A stretch of DNA of 64,000 nucleotides, taken from the NCBI GenBank assembly GCA_934045905.1, contig OW203764.1, forward strand, positions 32,281,629-32,345,628, written 5' to 3'. Positions 1 to 12,700 of this stretch are shown piece after piece (the stretch's first letter is position 1; every line of letters starts with the position of its first letter). The translations under genes were made by a program, and so were the position numbers. Under the pieces are notes generated by a model. The model searched no databases. It worked only from the letters and a program-made list of their open reading frames with translations, and was not told where the DNA came from. Source of the stretch: Leuctra nigra (taxonomy: Eukaryota > Arthropoda > Insecta > Plecoptera > Leuctridae).

Positions 1-3000
1 TATGACGCACACCGCCGCCGCCGAGTTGCAGAATAAATAAATGAAAATATGAAAACTCAATTTTCCCCATTTTCACTCCCGAGGTACGATAACTTTCAAT
101 CCGCATATGCGATTTCCGCGTTTCTTAGCTAAGGGAAAACGCTCCCGAACAATCAACAAACGGCCCTCATTTCTATTTTACAAGCTCTGTTGTAAAATTT
201 TATATTGTGAATTCTGGAAGACAAATCTAGAGAAAATTTCTGACGTAAAAGAAAAAGTCTGCGGAATTTATTTTCGTCGAGTTATAATTTAACAAAGTCT
301 GTTATACCAACTCCCGCCCGTGGACTTTATTACCCCGTTGCACTGAGCCGAACAATATATAAATTACGCTCTATTATGCATATTGAGACTTGTAAGGGAG
401 AGTACGGCATAAATTTCACACTATCTTGTATAAATAAATAGCACCTGCCTAAAAGTACGCTATGCACTCAGAGACTGAGCTATCGAGGTAGTAAATCATC
501 GGCGTCTGATCTAAAGATGTTCCTATTGAAGATCGAGATATTGGAAATCAATTGAATATTTTAGTTGCACATAGTCTTGTGGATTTCAGTTCGCAAGTCT
601 ACATAAATACCGATCCACTCACAATAATGAATAATTCCAAATTGTTCATTTTAATTGAATTTAATTCAATTCTGCACGTAAATTCATGAATCAAAAAATG
701 ATTTGTATTTATTTTCAATGAAGATTTCTTAGGCACAGTCAAAAATATAAAAATCAAATAAGATAAAGGACTTACAAATGTATCAATAACGGATTATAAG
801 TATACTTGCATGAGTGCTCCCCACCAGTCAATACGATGGAAACGAAATTTACAAAAGAAGTGTTGTCACAATATTATTGTTGAACAAATTAAATCGCCAT
901 TGTACACTTTCCATTCAGGCTTGCGTTTCTCAAGGCTACGCCAACTATAGATTTAATTTCACTAATATTTTTTCCCAAATTATGCTACTCAATTATTCAT
1001 TTTACTTATTCACTTATAGTTCCGTGTTTTAAATTATTTAATTATATCTTCATCTTGATTCAATTTATTGACCACTGATGACATTGAGTAAAACTACTAG
1101 GTATTCTGTCATCTACAAAGTACGTACTGATTATTTGCAGCTATTCTGATTTGGCATTCGATTTTATACCTTGGCAAATGAAAACAAGATGAATACAATT
1201 CGACTTGAGAAGTATTTATCAGAGGCCGGGCAACAGATGAACTGATCGGGGTCAATTTGATTGACATGCCAGTGTAAGAAGGCTGTTCTCAAACCCTGTG
1301 ACTGCTGACTACTGCATACAAACAGATCCCTTGCTGGCAGCAGTACAGAGTGGCGCCATCTACTAGAGTTACGTGGAACTATTCGTCATAATGCACAAGC
1401 GTCTATGATTATGAAAACAACCCCCACATGACTATTGCTCCCGTAGTTTTCAAGGGAATTGAACGAGGCTGCTCCTGTGATTGATTCATGCTGATTGGTC
1501 AAGCCCACCCTGAGAGAAGGGGATCGAATACTTAAGGCTCCAATGGAATTTAAGACCGTCATTTATCGAGATTGTGGTGACCATCAAATATCTATACGTC
1601 GAAGATGGATCAAGTTGTCGAGAATTAATTGCGCATTGAGTACTCCTAGACCTTTCAAAATTAAAATCAACTAGTTTTACTCAAAATAGAACTCTACAAG
1701 TTTTTCGAAGCTCAAGAATAAAAAGAGTAATTAGTTCTCTACGATTGTGCGTCTCAGGGATTTCCCCAACAGGGGGGGGGGGGGGGGGTTTATGGTTCCA
1801 TAGTTTTATACAAATTATTAAAATTGTGAAGAATTACGACTAATCTAAAATAACAAGATATCAAATCGATAAATTTTTGTCCAAAACGCATTAAAATAGT
1901 CCAAATTCAATATTGAATTTCAAAAATATCCCGCGTCTGCAGCCCGAACCCGCTTGAGGCTGGAGGGCCCTTTCCACAGATCTCATGGTTTTTTGAGCCA
2001 ACTTGAATTCTTATAGGAAAAAATGATTTCCTCGGAATATTGTACTTGCAGAGAAAATTAAAGGGGTTTCAATATTTTGCGCATGTTTTTGGATTATATT
2101 CTGAACAGGGATGGAAGAGGGAATGGAGTTGGGAAGCTCTGATCTTCAACATTGTCGCTTCGACACACATGTAATCTATATTATATCATCAACGAGATGG
2201 TCACAATCTCAAATAATCACAAAGCCTCAAGGTGGCCGAAGCTGTATAACTCATGGAAATGATATTGTGAACTCCCTTCTCCCTTCACTGACCAACCCAG
2301 TGCGGTTACAAACAGTAATTGTCAGTTACATTAAAAAACACGATTTTTAAATTGGGCTGGACAAAGTCACACACACACATACGAGCGTTGACAATGTGTT
2401 TTAGTAATTCATAAAATAAATACAATTATTCAATGTTTATTATTCTAATACAGCACACAGAATGTTTTATTCATAACCCAGCTATTTTAAGTTATACCTA
2501 ATTAAATATGATGTTAAAAAAACAGTGGGGAAAATATATATCATTACGTCATTATACCAAAAGACAACAATGAAAATCAATATTTGTACCGTCGTTGCCC
2601 TGGGGACGGTCCCCGAGGTGGTACGTCACACTCGCACATTTATTAAAATAAGTTATAAAATATTAATTCACTTCCACAACGCACAGCACTGGAAAACATT
2701 TCACGACACGAGAAGAACTAAATCAATAGAATGAAGTACACGATACGATTTTGTTGAAGACATGGTCGCAAAAATTGTGTCGCAAATTGTGAAATATGAA
2801 TGTGATCAAGTAAAATGGAAATAATATATTTCTGGGAAAAGTCACTGACTCCAGTTTCATTGAAATTGAGATGCAGTCTCATTAATTTAATTTAATTTAA
2901 CATAAGTTTTACTAATAAATGTACATTTGAGTAATTTATTTTCATCATTCTTTGCACTGTCTTGCATTTGAGAACAAGACAAAAATGTTTTCAGAGCCGC

Positions 3001-3679
3001 ATAATTCTATCAGAACTCGCTACGCCCGTGCTGCAGAATTAAAAATCGCTCATTCGAATTAAAAAATTTACTAACCCCCACAACGATAAAAGTAGTCAAA
3101 CTTAACTAACGAAATATATTTACATGGTTCTGGAAATCAAAAGACCAAAATGCGAGTTTCTAATTTTTTTCTACTTTGCGAATTTATATGTTCCTGTATA
3201 ATAAACAGCAAGTGTGTATGCATGCACTGCACGAAACGAACGCTGGTTTCAAAAGATAATTTATTTTTTTCTAATACCATACTGGATTTAAGTAAGAGTC
3301 GTAACTTTTTACTGGGGTCTGATATAAAATAGGCCTCGCTTTTGTAGAAGCCTCCTTATATAATAATATTAGGTTCGGTACGTCGAACAAAACCTTTCGA
3401 AACAACCCCTGTAGAATAATGGCGCAATAAAATATGGAAGCCTTATAACTAATAACTAATGCCATCAAGTCTAGCTCGTGGAGGCATTTAAGTGGGGGGT
3501 GGAGGGGGAGGGGGTGTTATTAAGTGTGAGGGTAGGGGGAGAAGAGAGGGAGCAATAAATGCCAAACACAAGGCCCACATCGATTGCTCCGTGTGCAAGT
3601 AGCGAGGAATCGCCCACCCACTTGTCTAAACTTCAAACCACGGCTGACAGGAGTTTGACGCTGCTGCCACGCAAACAGT
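1..3679. other. Intergenic, no gene recognised
   Basis: AT-rich DNA in which I find no exon with convincing splice sites and no long open frame. A pure G run lies at about 1771-1788, (CA)n at about 2370-2380, and a G-rich stretch at about 3490-3545. The short open frames here look like chance. Confidence 0.6.
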
Positions 3680-3949
3680 CACATGGGCAGCAGTGGCAGG
3701 AGGCACTGACAGTCACATGGGCTGCAGTTACAGGAGGCACTGACAGTCCATGGGCAGCAGCTACAGGAGGCACTGACAGTCACATGGGCAGCAGTGGCAG
3801 GAGGCACTGACAGTCACATGGGCTGCAGTTACAGGAGGCACTGACAGTCCATGGGCAGCAGCTACAGGAGGCACTGACAGTCACATGGGCAGCAGTGGCA
3901 GGAGGCACTGACAGTCACATGGGCAGCAGTTACAGGAGGCACTGACAGC
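3680..3949. repeat. 34-bp minisatellite, 8 units in a three-unit higher-order pattern
   Basis: Eight units of 33-34 bp, each ending in CACTGACAGT. Three unit types alternate: A (CACATGGGCAGCAGTGGCAG...), B (GGGCTGCAGTTACAG) and C (CCATGGGCAGCAGCTACAG). The order is A-B-C-A-B-C-A-D, a 101-bp higher-order repeat, so the array probably grew by duplication of a three-unit block. It is open in more than one frame on both strands because of composition; I see no evidence that it is translated. Confidence 0.9.
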
Positions 3950-3996
3950 TCCTGTGACTGCATTGGTCCCCGCGGTCTCGCCTAGTAAAGGGCTGA

Positions 3997-5394
3997 ACCC
4001 ACCACTAATTGCAACAGAAGGTTTTAATACATGAATCGATTCAGAAAAATGCCCTCTATACAACATATCAAAAATCGACCAAAATCCGTGCACCGGAAGT
4101 ACTTTTTAATCACTTTTAAGTTAATTTCCCATGTTAATTCCAACATGCAAAAAAAACTTTTTTCATGTTACTCCGATTTTGACGAAACTTGGCAGAATTG
4201 TTCACCATCCTAAATGAACACAAATAGCTCTCTGAGCGTTTTCCTCTAAATCTCATCATTTGGGAAATATGGCCCTCGCAAAACGTCAAATTACACTCAA
4301 AAGTGACCTAAATCGTCGAAAACAGACTAAAATATAACTTTTCAACTGGCCATATTTCCCAAACGATCAGATTTAGAGAAAATCGCTCAAGAGCTATTTG
4401 TGTTCATTTAGGTTGGTGAACAATTCTGCCAAGTTTCGTAAAAATCGGAGTTACATGATTTTTATTTTTCTGAAGATGGAATTACCTAAATGGGAAATTA
4501 ACTTAAAAAGTGATTAAAAATACTTCCGGTGCACGGATTTTGGGCGATTTTGGATATGTTGTAGAGGGCATTTTTCTGAATCGATTCATGTATTGAAACC
4601 AGGGACCCGAACCTTTATGAATAAAGGTTCGGGTTCCGGTTCCGGTTCCACAATTTTATTTTATAAAGGTTCGGGTTCCGGTTCCGGTTCTGAAACAAAT
4701 ATTCTTAAAGGTTCGGTTCCGGTTCCTGCATAAAGGTTCCGGGTTCCGGTTCCGGTTCTAAAATTTTAAATCAAACTATATTATAAAACTTCAGTATTAT
4801 ACCAATGTCAAATTTAATGGAATGAATTATTGGATTTGGATTTTCCTACGAATGCAAGCACAATTGTGTAGGCAGTGTCTGTATAAAATTCACAGGATGG
4901 TGCGCAGAGTAAATATCAGAGGAGACAGTTTATTGGCTGCAAATTTCTCCGACCATAAGACAACGTAAACATTCATTTTTCCTGAGCTATCATATTCAAA
5001 TTGTCGGCAATGCAGTTCTCATCGCAATAGTCAGATTCAAAAATTGAATACTCGAGCAGCGTTTGCAGAATGAAGAATAATTATTTCTTATCAAGAATTA
5101 AAAATTTCTACAAATTTTTTTTTGAAATTTTATCAAAAAATCAACTTTATACAACTTTGTGAATAATATTATATCCAAGTGATACATGATTTTTTTTTAA
5201 AAGAAGGAACCTTAAAGAACCTTTAAGAATCTTTAAGAACCTGATTGATTATAAAGGTTCGGGTTCCGGTTCCGGTTCTTTGGGGAAAAAGTATAACGGT
5301 TCCGGTTCCGGTTCTGGTTCCGAAATTATAAAGGTTCATACCGGTTCCGGTTCGGGTCCCTGATTGAAACCTTATGTTGCAATTAGTGGTGGGT
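3997..5394. mobile_element. Fold-back (long inverted repeat) element interrupted by a hAT-like insertion
   Basis: The outer ends ACCCACCACTAATTGCAAC (left) and GTTGCAATTAGTGGTGGGT (right) are inverted copies. When the 763-bp insertion at 4600-5362 and one copy of its 8-bp target duplication are removed, the rest is a 627-bp near-palindrome centred at about 4310, with arms of about 300 bp. Paired segments include the blocks around 4080 and 4530 (GTGCACCGGAAGTA / TACTTCCGGTGCAC) and around 4200 and 4430. No transposase frame is present. Its superfamily is unclear because I could not fix a target duplication for the outer element. Confidence 0.85.
4600..5362. mobile_element. Non-autonomous hAT-like element, 8-bp target duplication ATTGAAAC
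   Basis: Terminal inverted repeats are CAGGGACCCGAACC at the left end and GGTTCGGGTCCCTG at the right end. They are flanked by identical 8-bp repeats ATTGAAAC at 4592-4599 and 5363-5370. An 8-bp duplication and a CAGGG-type end are typical of hAT elements. Both subterminal regions hold many copies of GGTTCCGGTTC or AAGGTTCGGG, as expected of transposase-binding repeats. The 763 bp hold no transposase frame, so it must have been moved in trans. It sits inside the right arm of the fold-back element and so is younger than it. Confidence 0.88.
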
Positions 5395-5469
5395 ATAATC
5401 ACAACATTACTGGACTATAGCCCACTTTTTACAAACTATTCCGCGGTATACTCTTCTATGGCACTTTCT

Positions 5470-5870
5470 CTTGTGTTTTTGTTTCGTTTTTTGCTTTTTT
5501 CCTGCACTATGCCCAGGTCAAACCGTACAATCAATCGATCTGAAATTTTGCACACATACTAACGTAATCTATACGGTCCCTGGGATCGTTTTTGACCGCG
5601 ATTCTGTGATTGGTTCAAATTTTACACAAATTATCTTTCGATTGGTTGGTCCGATCGATCAATTTGAAATTTTGCAAAGTCATTGCAACCAACATTGTCC
5701 CCAATCTTACAAAGTTAGCCAAATCCTCCCACTGTTCACAATTTAAATCCATCTATCTTGTGATTTGTTTAAATTTCGACTAGAACTGTCTGACCGATCA
5801 ACTTAAAACTTTGCATGGTCATTGGGACCAACATTTTAGGTAGGTATTTTGGTCAATTTTCAGACTAATC
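5470..5870 (+). mobile_element. Partial copy of the GAGCGAGC/ACGCGTT dispersed repeat family
   Basis: The segment from 'GCCCAGGTCAAACCGT' through 'GATCAACTTAAAACTTTGCATGGTCATTGGGACCAAC' matches the full-length copy at 50486-51404 in the same orientation. Shared landmarks in order are CGATCTGAAATTTTGCACA, ACTAACGTAATCTATACGG, GTGATTGGTTCAAATTTT and CCAATCTTACAAAGTT. Both ends of the family consensus are missing. A long C run (about 6077-6104) and a second (about 6297-6317) lie just downstream. Confidence 0.75.
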
Positions 5871-7443
5871 TGTCGTTATCTTTAAAATCTATTGTCATTT
5901 TAATGACACTTTATTCTAAAATCTAGAAATATTTGCAAATTTGCCAATAAAACCCGAGCCCAAATAATTTAATTGCTTGATAATATAAAAATGTTGTCGA
6001 TGCCATGGGATGGGAGCATCTAAATCTGGCAAGCGCTCAAAAGCGTCCATGGAAGTACAAGTGACAAGAAAGACATGCCCCCCCCCCCCCCCCCCCCCCC
6101 CCCCGTCAGATATCATATTTGCGCTCGAATTATAACTTTACAGATCAACCCCGTCATTGACAACAGTTTTCTAACCCCCAATTTAAACACTTTTTAACCT
6201 AAACGTGACCATTTCATCTACCCAAATTCACTCCGTGTTAAAAAAAAACATAAAAACTGTCAACTTCATTGAAATGACGTGTCAATGTTGAACCAGCCCC
6301 CCCCCCCCCCCCCCCCCGATCTTGGCCGGCCCTGAAGACTGCTGACGTAACCAACCCTCAGCTTGAATGTTACTCAAGCTAACTGACTGGCAGACTAGTC
6401 ATGCTATCTAAATATTAGTTCTGTATTTGTGCCTGTTGTCTTCTAGGCAAGTTGAAATATTGATCCATGGAGGCACACAGAAGGGCCGGTCCCTCCTACC
6501 CACACCCCCCTCTCTCATCTACCCCTTTGCTCACAATTTAACACACAATTACCAATCAAGAGCAAGACAAAGAGAGAAATACAATGGCCCCTCTAGAGGT
6601 CAAGTGTGTCAGGAGAGAGAATATATATTGCGATGCAAGCAGGAGTTATTTTACTCAGTAGGAGGAACTGAAATGAATTCTATGCAACATGAAATGCAAA
6701 GTGAACAGGGATTTACCAAGTTCTTGTAATCATTATGTTGCAGGTTGTATTCAACTACCAGCAAAACGCTCGCTATTTGTATTGCATGCAAAATAACATG
6801 CTGCGTGAGAGTTGCTGATCTGTAGATCTTGAAAAACAGAAAGAATTGTTCTATCTCGATAGAATTCAATTTTGACAATAGTTTTAGTTCTAGAGCGTTT
6901 AGACAAAAACGTGTAAAAAAATTGATATTATTCTCAATGGCCATATGTAATGTCCCCCCTCCCCCCTACCGATCATTTGAAGAAAATTTTTCTCAAACAC
7001 TATGTCATTAGTGTGTGTGCAAAATGTCATGTTACTGGTTGATCGGCGAGACCTGGGCGTTGTTGACAAAACAAACATAAGAAAATGCGGTAGCAAAGTC
7101 GTACCACATAATTTGATAGGTACCTACGTAGGTATACCTAAATACCTTGGGTATACCTACTATGTTTATTGATTTATTTTATTTTGAGAGAATTGACTAG
7201 ATACAATGATACTAAAATTAATCAATTAAAACAGGCTTAGAATGCTCAATGAATAGCGAAGGGGCATAACTAGGACGGCAGTGGCGGTAATACGGGGAAA
7301 GCCCCCCCCCCCCCCGTAACATTTTTTATGGCGCCACGACACCACTGAATGACTAAGTTTGACGAAGCCCAAAGGATTCACTTCAAAAGTCCAAAGAACC
7401 AAGCGATTCAGACACAAGTAGGTAGGCATAGTAGGTACACATA
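5871..7443. other. No gene recognised; contains homopolymer C tracts
   Basis: Poly-C runs lie at about 6077-6104, 6297-6317 and 7301-7316, with short GTAGGTA-type low complexity near 7120-7160. I see no splice-supported coding segment. Confidence 0.5.
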
Positions 7444-7839
7444 GGCGCCGGCAGGGGGGGGGGGGGGGGGGGCAAGGGGGGGGGAGCAGGAAAACATATA
7501 ATTTTGTGGTGTTTTACGTTATAGGTAGTTGCATTTTGTAAACAAAAAAAATCAAAAACTTCATTTCAAAGTGTCAAAAATAAAAAAAAATTCCCTGCGA
7601 AGCAAGGTGGTGACGTGGCCCCCACACCCCCAAAGAGTCAAACTTTAAAAAATGTGTACATATTTCAACAAAATACACCTCAAAACGTCAAAAACTTGAT
7701 TTCAAAGTGCCAAAAAACAAAAAACGCCCTGCGGGGAAGTGTGGGGGGCGCCCCTCCCCACGCCCCCCTTAACTCATGGAAATTAATTTGCCTTGCTTTG
7801 CCCCCCCCCCCCCCCTCTCGCAGAAATCCTGCCGGCGCC
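7444..7839. mobile_element. Poly-G/poly-C MITE-like element, perfect 12-bp inverted ends
   Basis: The ends are GGCGCCGGCAGG and CCTGCCGGCGCC, perfect inverted copies. The left end runs into a long G tract and the right end into a long C tract. Internal landmarks (TTTGTGGTGTTTTAC, GATTTCAAAGTG, CAAAAAACGC, ATATTTCAACAAAAT) recur at 27405-27789 and, on the other strand, at about 31080-31407. There is no coding capacity. Confidence 0.75.
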
Positions 7840-7846
7840 CATTAAT

Positions 7847-8054
7847 ACTTGGGCCAAACAAAAATTGAACGTTCAATAAATCTGAAGGCTGATAAATGTA
7901 AGATCGCACCATCAGAAGTCAGTCTAAGCGATCTCATTGTCTCACTCTAGTAGGTGACCTCACATTTCAATGATAATAACAAGCTTTGATTGGTTATGGG
8001 ACATGACCAGCACTCATTCAAATTTGGTTACGTTCAATTTTTGTTTGGCCAAGT
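7847..8054. mobile_element. About 208-bp MITE with ACTTGG(G)CCAAAC ends
   Basis: The left end ACTTGGGCCAAACAAAAATTGAACG and the right end (inverse of ACTTGGCCAAACAAAAATTGAACG) are inverted repeats. A second copy in the opposite orientation lies at 42230-42424 and shares the interior, including GATCGCACCATCAGAAGTCAG and GACCTCACATTTCAATGATAA. No coding capacity. Confidence 0.8.
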
Positions 8055-8936
8055 GTAACTAGTAGGTTTTAAGAAACAAATAGAAAATAAAATATTGTAG
8101 AAGAAAATTTAAAAAGCAAGGATCCATCACAAACACTGTCCTACAGCACATTAGTTGCTATGGCAACAATGTTAAAACTTGTGGCTAAAACGTTTTTAAA
8201 CAAATGATTTATTCGGCGACCGACAGGTTCCTAACATGGTGTTAGGTAGGTAGTGTAAAAATCCTATTTGGTGACGTTCCAGAAAACATCGGCAAAACAC
8301 AACAATGAGTGCATTTGAAAACAGTTGGCTCGTTAACTTTGCTCCAACCCCGGCTTCGATAGGCACCGTGCTTGCGTCATTTTCTCTCTGACATTACAAC
8401 AGTGTGGCGGGTGGCAGAAATCTGTAACGTTGGCGTCGAAGGTGCTGCAGTTATGTTATGTTTTAGCAAACATTACGCATAGGTATCAATTTTCTTAAAA
8501 TTTAAAAATGTAGGTAACCTAATTAGTAATTACCTATTACGTGTTAATTCGCTATGAAAATTGTAATGAAGTACATACAAAATTCACGGAATATTTGTTG
8601 ACATTTGATCGGTTGCTAGCTCAGGAGTAGCCGAAGATGTCGATTTCTTCGAAGATGTCTACTAGGTAGTGTGGAGTGGTGCTAGGGGTATGAATGCATG
8701 GTGCGGTGCCTCTTGTACTAAGCCCAAGGTCCTTTCTAGTGATGTAGTAAATGTTGAATATTTCAACTTGAAATATTTTAAAAATGTATTTTAAAATTTT
8801 GAAAGATTTGTCTTATGTAATGAAATGAAATGATATTTAACTCGGTTTTTAATATTCCATCCCAATACAGAGTTATCCTACTATTGAAGGCTGTGGATGA
8901 CTAGAAGTGAATATCTCTTTAAAGGTGGTGCGATCA

Positions 8937-9888
8937 CTCGAGGCATAGTCTCAGATCTTCATCAAGTTTTGTGTATGAAATTTTTTTTTTTAATATTTTT
9001 TTTCAATGCATTGAAAATTTTTTAAATTACTTTTTTTATTGCTTTATTGCACACAATTGTTAAAATAAGATAACTGAAAAAAGCGTAAAATCAAAATCAA
9101 AATGAAAGCCAAATATAAGCCCAAATCTCAGTTTTTCTTCATTGTAATTTTGGCCAGACTGTAATTTCTACATAGGCGGGAAATTTGAATGCTGTATTAA
9201 TGATCATTTTGCACATTTACCACTCAGACAACAACACGCATCATAATAGAGTTCAGTATGCATCCCAAGTATGCCCATACATTTATTAAAATATCAAATA
9301 TAATTGATTTAAACTTTTTCAAAAAAATTCAATTTTTTCAATGGTCTTTGAAAATTTTCTGAAAATTTTAATTTTTTTCAAAAAATAGTGAATAGGCCAT
9401 CACTATTGATAAATCATGCGATAAACACCTGAAAAAATTAATCACTTCTCTTGTCTAGTTTCTGAGATAATTCGAGTTTTCTCCCCCATGTTTTCTTATG
9501 GCAGCCAAGTAAAATCGTGTCATTTTTAAGCTAAAATGAAGATCCTTCTCATTTTTTTGTATCCCTAGATTTTAACAAAAAAACGTTTTTCTGGTAGACA
9601 TACGGACATACTATCAGGAAAAATAATTGAAAACAATACCAACGTGTGCTTTTTTAAAAGTTATTAACCAAATTCGAAATGATTTTCCTAGATCCCATGT
9701 TAAAGTTTCGTTCTTTCTCAAAAGATATAAAATTGAAAACTCATTATTGGGCAAGAGTTGCAAACTACAGGACAATAAATGAGTATTTTATACTTAAATA
9801 TAGTTGAACTGTTGTAAAAAGTTTTTTGAAATAGTAATTTCAAAAATAAATAAAAATGTGCTATATTGAGTGATCGCGTCACGTTAAA
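8937..9888. mobile_element. About 950-bp repeat with GCGATCACTCGA ends
   Basis: The segment starts near GCGATCACTCGAGGC and ends near TTGAGTGATCGC, inverted ends of about 10-12 bp. An inverted second copy lies at about 44360-44865. Shared blocks include TTTCTGAGATAATTCGAGTT, CAAGTAAAATCGTGTCATTTT and CTCATTATTGGGC. The copy here carries about 400 bp of extra AT-rich sequence (about 8985-9410). Confidence 0.7.
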
Positions 9889-10847
9889 GACAGTTCTTAG
9901 TTGACATAGTGGTCGTCATGCAGATACAAATTAAATTAATATGATTCAGAGTCCCATAATAATATAATGTCAAGGTTTAGGTGATATTTCATGTGATGTC
10001 TAGAAAGAAACAAATATTGTTTTGCTATTTTTGTTGAGTTTTAGCAGAAGTCCTAAAAACAAATATTTTCAAATATTTCACTCTTTTTTGAAGGATTTAT
10101 TGAAAAATTAAAAAAAAAATTAAAAAAATATATATATATTTTTTAAAGACATTGCAGACCTATGTCAAGCATGTTAGTGGCTGTGCTTCACGTAACGTGA
10201 AATGAAATGTACTCTCCGAATAATGATTTGCAACAGAATCCAAAGGTAGTCCTCTACAAGTAGGACTAATACTTTTTCAACACTTCATGTGTAGCATTCA
10301 TTCAAATCAAGAAAAGAAGGATTAAATGTTGGAGACAAAGCTTACCGGAACTCGTTGAATGTCAGAGAGCGATGCAAATCACTAGTTGTAATGGAAGACA
10401 GTTGTAAATCAGACGGAAGGCTGTTGCGGCAAAAGATTATGGAAATCTGCAAGCAAATACGAGAATATTAGAACACTACGTCCGTAAAACTGACTTGCTT
10501 TTCATGATAGCTGTGTTAAACGTAAGATATGGCAATGTAAAGGTAAGAAGATGGTGGTTCGTCCATTCTATTTAGAGCATTGGCTTTAGAGGCTCAAGAC
10601 TATAGGAAATGATAACAGTAACGATGATTCCCAAGTAGGGATGTGATCTGGAAATATTTTCCGTATTTTCTAATTTTTCTGAAAAATACTCCTTTGAAAT
10701 TGTATTTGTTTTGAGTTTACAAACATCGCACACAAAATAAAATGTTGGGTGATCAAACACCTGACCTCACAACGGGATCAATATTGACTAAATAAAAGAA
10801 TTAAAAGAATTTTAACTAATTAAAGAAAACACTGGTAGGAAAAGAGC
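9889..10847. other. No gene recognised
   Basis: AT-rich sequence with A/T homopolymers and a short (TA)n at about 10129-10138. No splice-bounded open frame was found. Confidence 0.45.
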
Positions 10848-11010
10848 GAAACGGTATTCGAAAGAAACGGATTGGCTGCTGGTCAGGTTCCTTGAGAACC
10901 AAGGAATTGCTGTTATTATTATTATTATTATTATTATTATCAATGAAATCAGAGCTCTCCTCCCACAAGAGTTTGACCAGCAGCCAATCCATTTTGTTCA
11001 AATACCGTTT
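10848..11010. mobile_element. Palindromic MITE (copy A of the 'GGCTGCTGGTCAGGTTC' family)
   Basis: Arms AAACGGTATTCGAAAGAAACGG...GATTGGCTGCTGGTCA (left) and the inverse ending in AAATACCGTTT (right) are about 36 bp each. The interior has an (ATT)n tract at about 10913-10940, then CAATGAAATCAGAGCTC, which is shared with the copies at 11151-11319, 14027-14233 and 14236-14468. Confidence 0.75.
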
Positions 11011-11150
11011 AATAGGTTTTAGCTGGTTTTAGTGTGTGTCCTACCTAAGACATACATTAAAATATTAAAGAATTTTCAGAATTTCTAAATTCTTACGAAT
11101 TTTTAAAAATGAAACAATTAAAATAGAATTAAAATTTGTATCATAGATAG

Positions 11151-11319
11151 GTACACTCGACAAGATTGGCTGCTGGTCAGGTTCATTGACAATCAATCCT
11201 TGTTATTATCAATGAAATCAGAGCTCACCTACTAGAGGTAGATCATCAGATGATGCCATCATATTTTTTTCAGACAATCCATTTCTTTCAAATACGGTTT
11301 TATGAATGTCGAGTGTACC
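11151..11319. mobile_element. Palindromic MITE (copy B), GTACACTCGACA ends
   Basis: The ends GTACACTCGACA and TGTCGAGTGTAC are inverted. The interior GATTGGCTGCTGGTCAGGTTC and ATCAATGAAATCAGAGCTCA matches copy A 140 bp upstream. Confidence 0.75.
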
Positions 11320-12555
11320 TGTACCTAATTGATAAAAACCAGACTTAAAATAATTATAACGGTATAATATATTTTATTGTTTCAAAGAAATTAAATAATT
11401 TTATATTTTAATGAAGAGATTTAATTACTATGTAATAACATTCACTCACATTCTCTATTTATTAAAATTTTTACTAAATTTCCATCATAAGCACACATTC
11501 ACTCTGCTGTCGAACGAAAGACGAATACACAGAACTTACCTACCAATTCAAAATATTTACAGGTACCTAGGTAATTATTTATTGACTTGACGAATTATTT
11601 ATAAACAAGCATCTATTGTATTATTACATAAGGGTATGTCACAACAGTCGACCTATGCACCTGCATTCCAATACGCATAATCTCCCACCCCTGCACATAA
11701 TACTACTGCATACCAATGTAAGGGTAGGTAGAGCCTGCAACAGGTAGCCCCCCAGGCGCTATAGTGCTACTGTGCACTATAACCTATCAAATCGCGATTT
11801 TGTTGACATAATTTAAGGTATAACATACTAGACAACCGTCGTGTATGTGTTTATAGTAGTATTAGTTTATTGTATTAAGTGGCTAGACGCCTTTGTGAGC
11901 CTCAGCTTTTTATGACTAGCTTATGAAGTGACGCGACGCCCAACTTGGACGCCTGGCATCCATGGCATCCACCTGATGAATACTCAAGAAACAAGGATAT
12001 CATCCCAATTTGGCAAATAATAACAAATAAAATAATCTTACCAACAAAAGAAGTATTTCTTTTTACGGCTATGATGATTTCGACGCAGAAATACCCATAG
12101 ATAATAAAAAAGAACTGAAATTCCGTCGATATAAAAATATAAGATTATTGTCTGGCCATGATGAGAGCGTTGCAATGTGTCAGTGATGCACCAACAGTGC
12201 AATAATTATTACACTAAAAATACCCAATATTTAAACTTTTTTCAGAGTGAATGTGACATAATAGGTATACATTTAATAACTATGTCTGCAGAGTAATATA
12301 TTTCGGAATTTATAGCTCTATGTAGCTTGAAATATTTCATAGAAACACTCATAATTTTTTGAATTCGTTTGCAACAGTTGGTAATACAAATGATAGGTGT
12401 GGTGTGAGGCTACTCTCAAAGATTTAAAACAATTATTACACCTTAATCTAGCAAATAAATGACGCTAAACAGTGTAAATATTTATTTCTGAGATATGCAC
12501 TGATCAATGCACTATAAAATCCTCATATTTTGATATCTGTAAAATGTTGTATAAA
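11320..12555. other. No gene recognised upstream of the MPP7-like gene
   Basis: AT-rich sequence with TACCTA/TAGGTA low complexity. I cannot assign a promoter element here with confidence, although promoter sequence is expected just before the GC-rich block at 12.56 kb. Confidence 0.4.
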
Positions 12556-12559
12556 AATT

Positions 12560-12700
12560 ACCGTCGGTTGTCAAGGTTGCCACCTGCTCACCGCGCCACG
12601 ACGGCGGCGGCCAAGACCTTGGATTGGAGAGGAGTCGAGACGGCAGTCGTCGAAAACAACATGGCGTCGTTTATTTGTGAATCCATCTACAGAATATGAA
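12560..12700 (+). promoter_or_regulatory. MPP7: Putative noncoding first exon / CpG-rich 5-prime end of the MPP7-like gene
   Basis: A local CpG-rich block in AT-rich DNA ends in GAATATGAA followed by a GTAATT donor at 12701. It contains an ATG in good context (AACATGG) at 12661, but this reads only 12 codons before TGA at 12697-12699, so it would be an upstream ORF and not the main start. The exon at 13618 has its own 3-prime splice site 42 bases before the main ATG, which requires an upstream noncoding exon, and this block is the best candidate. It could instead be an unrelated CpG patch; transcript evidence is needed to join it. Confidence 0.4.
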
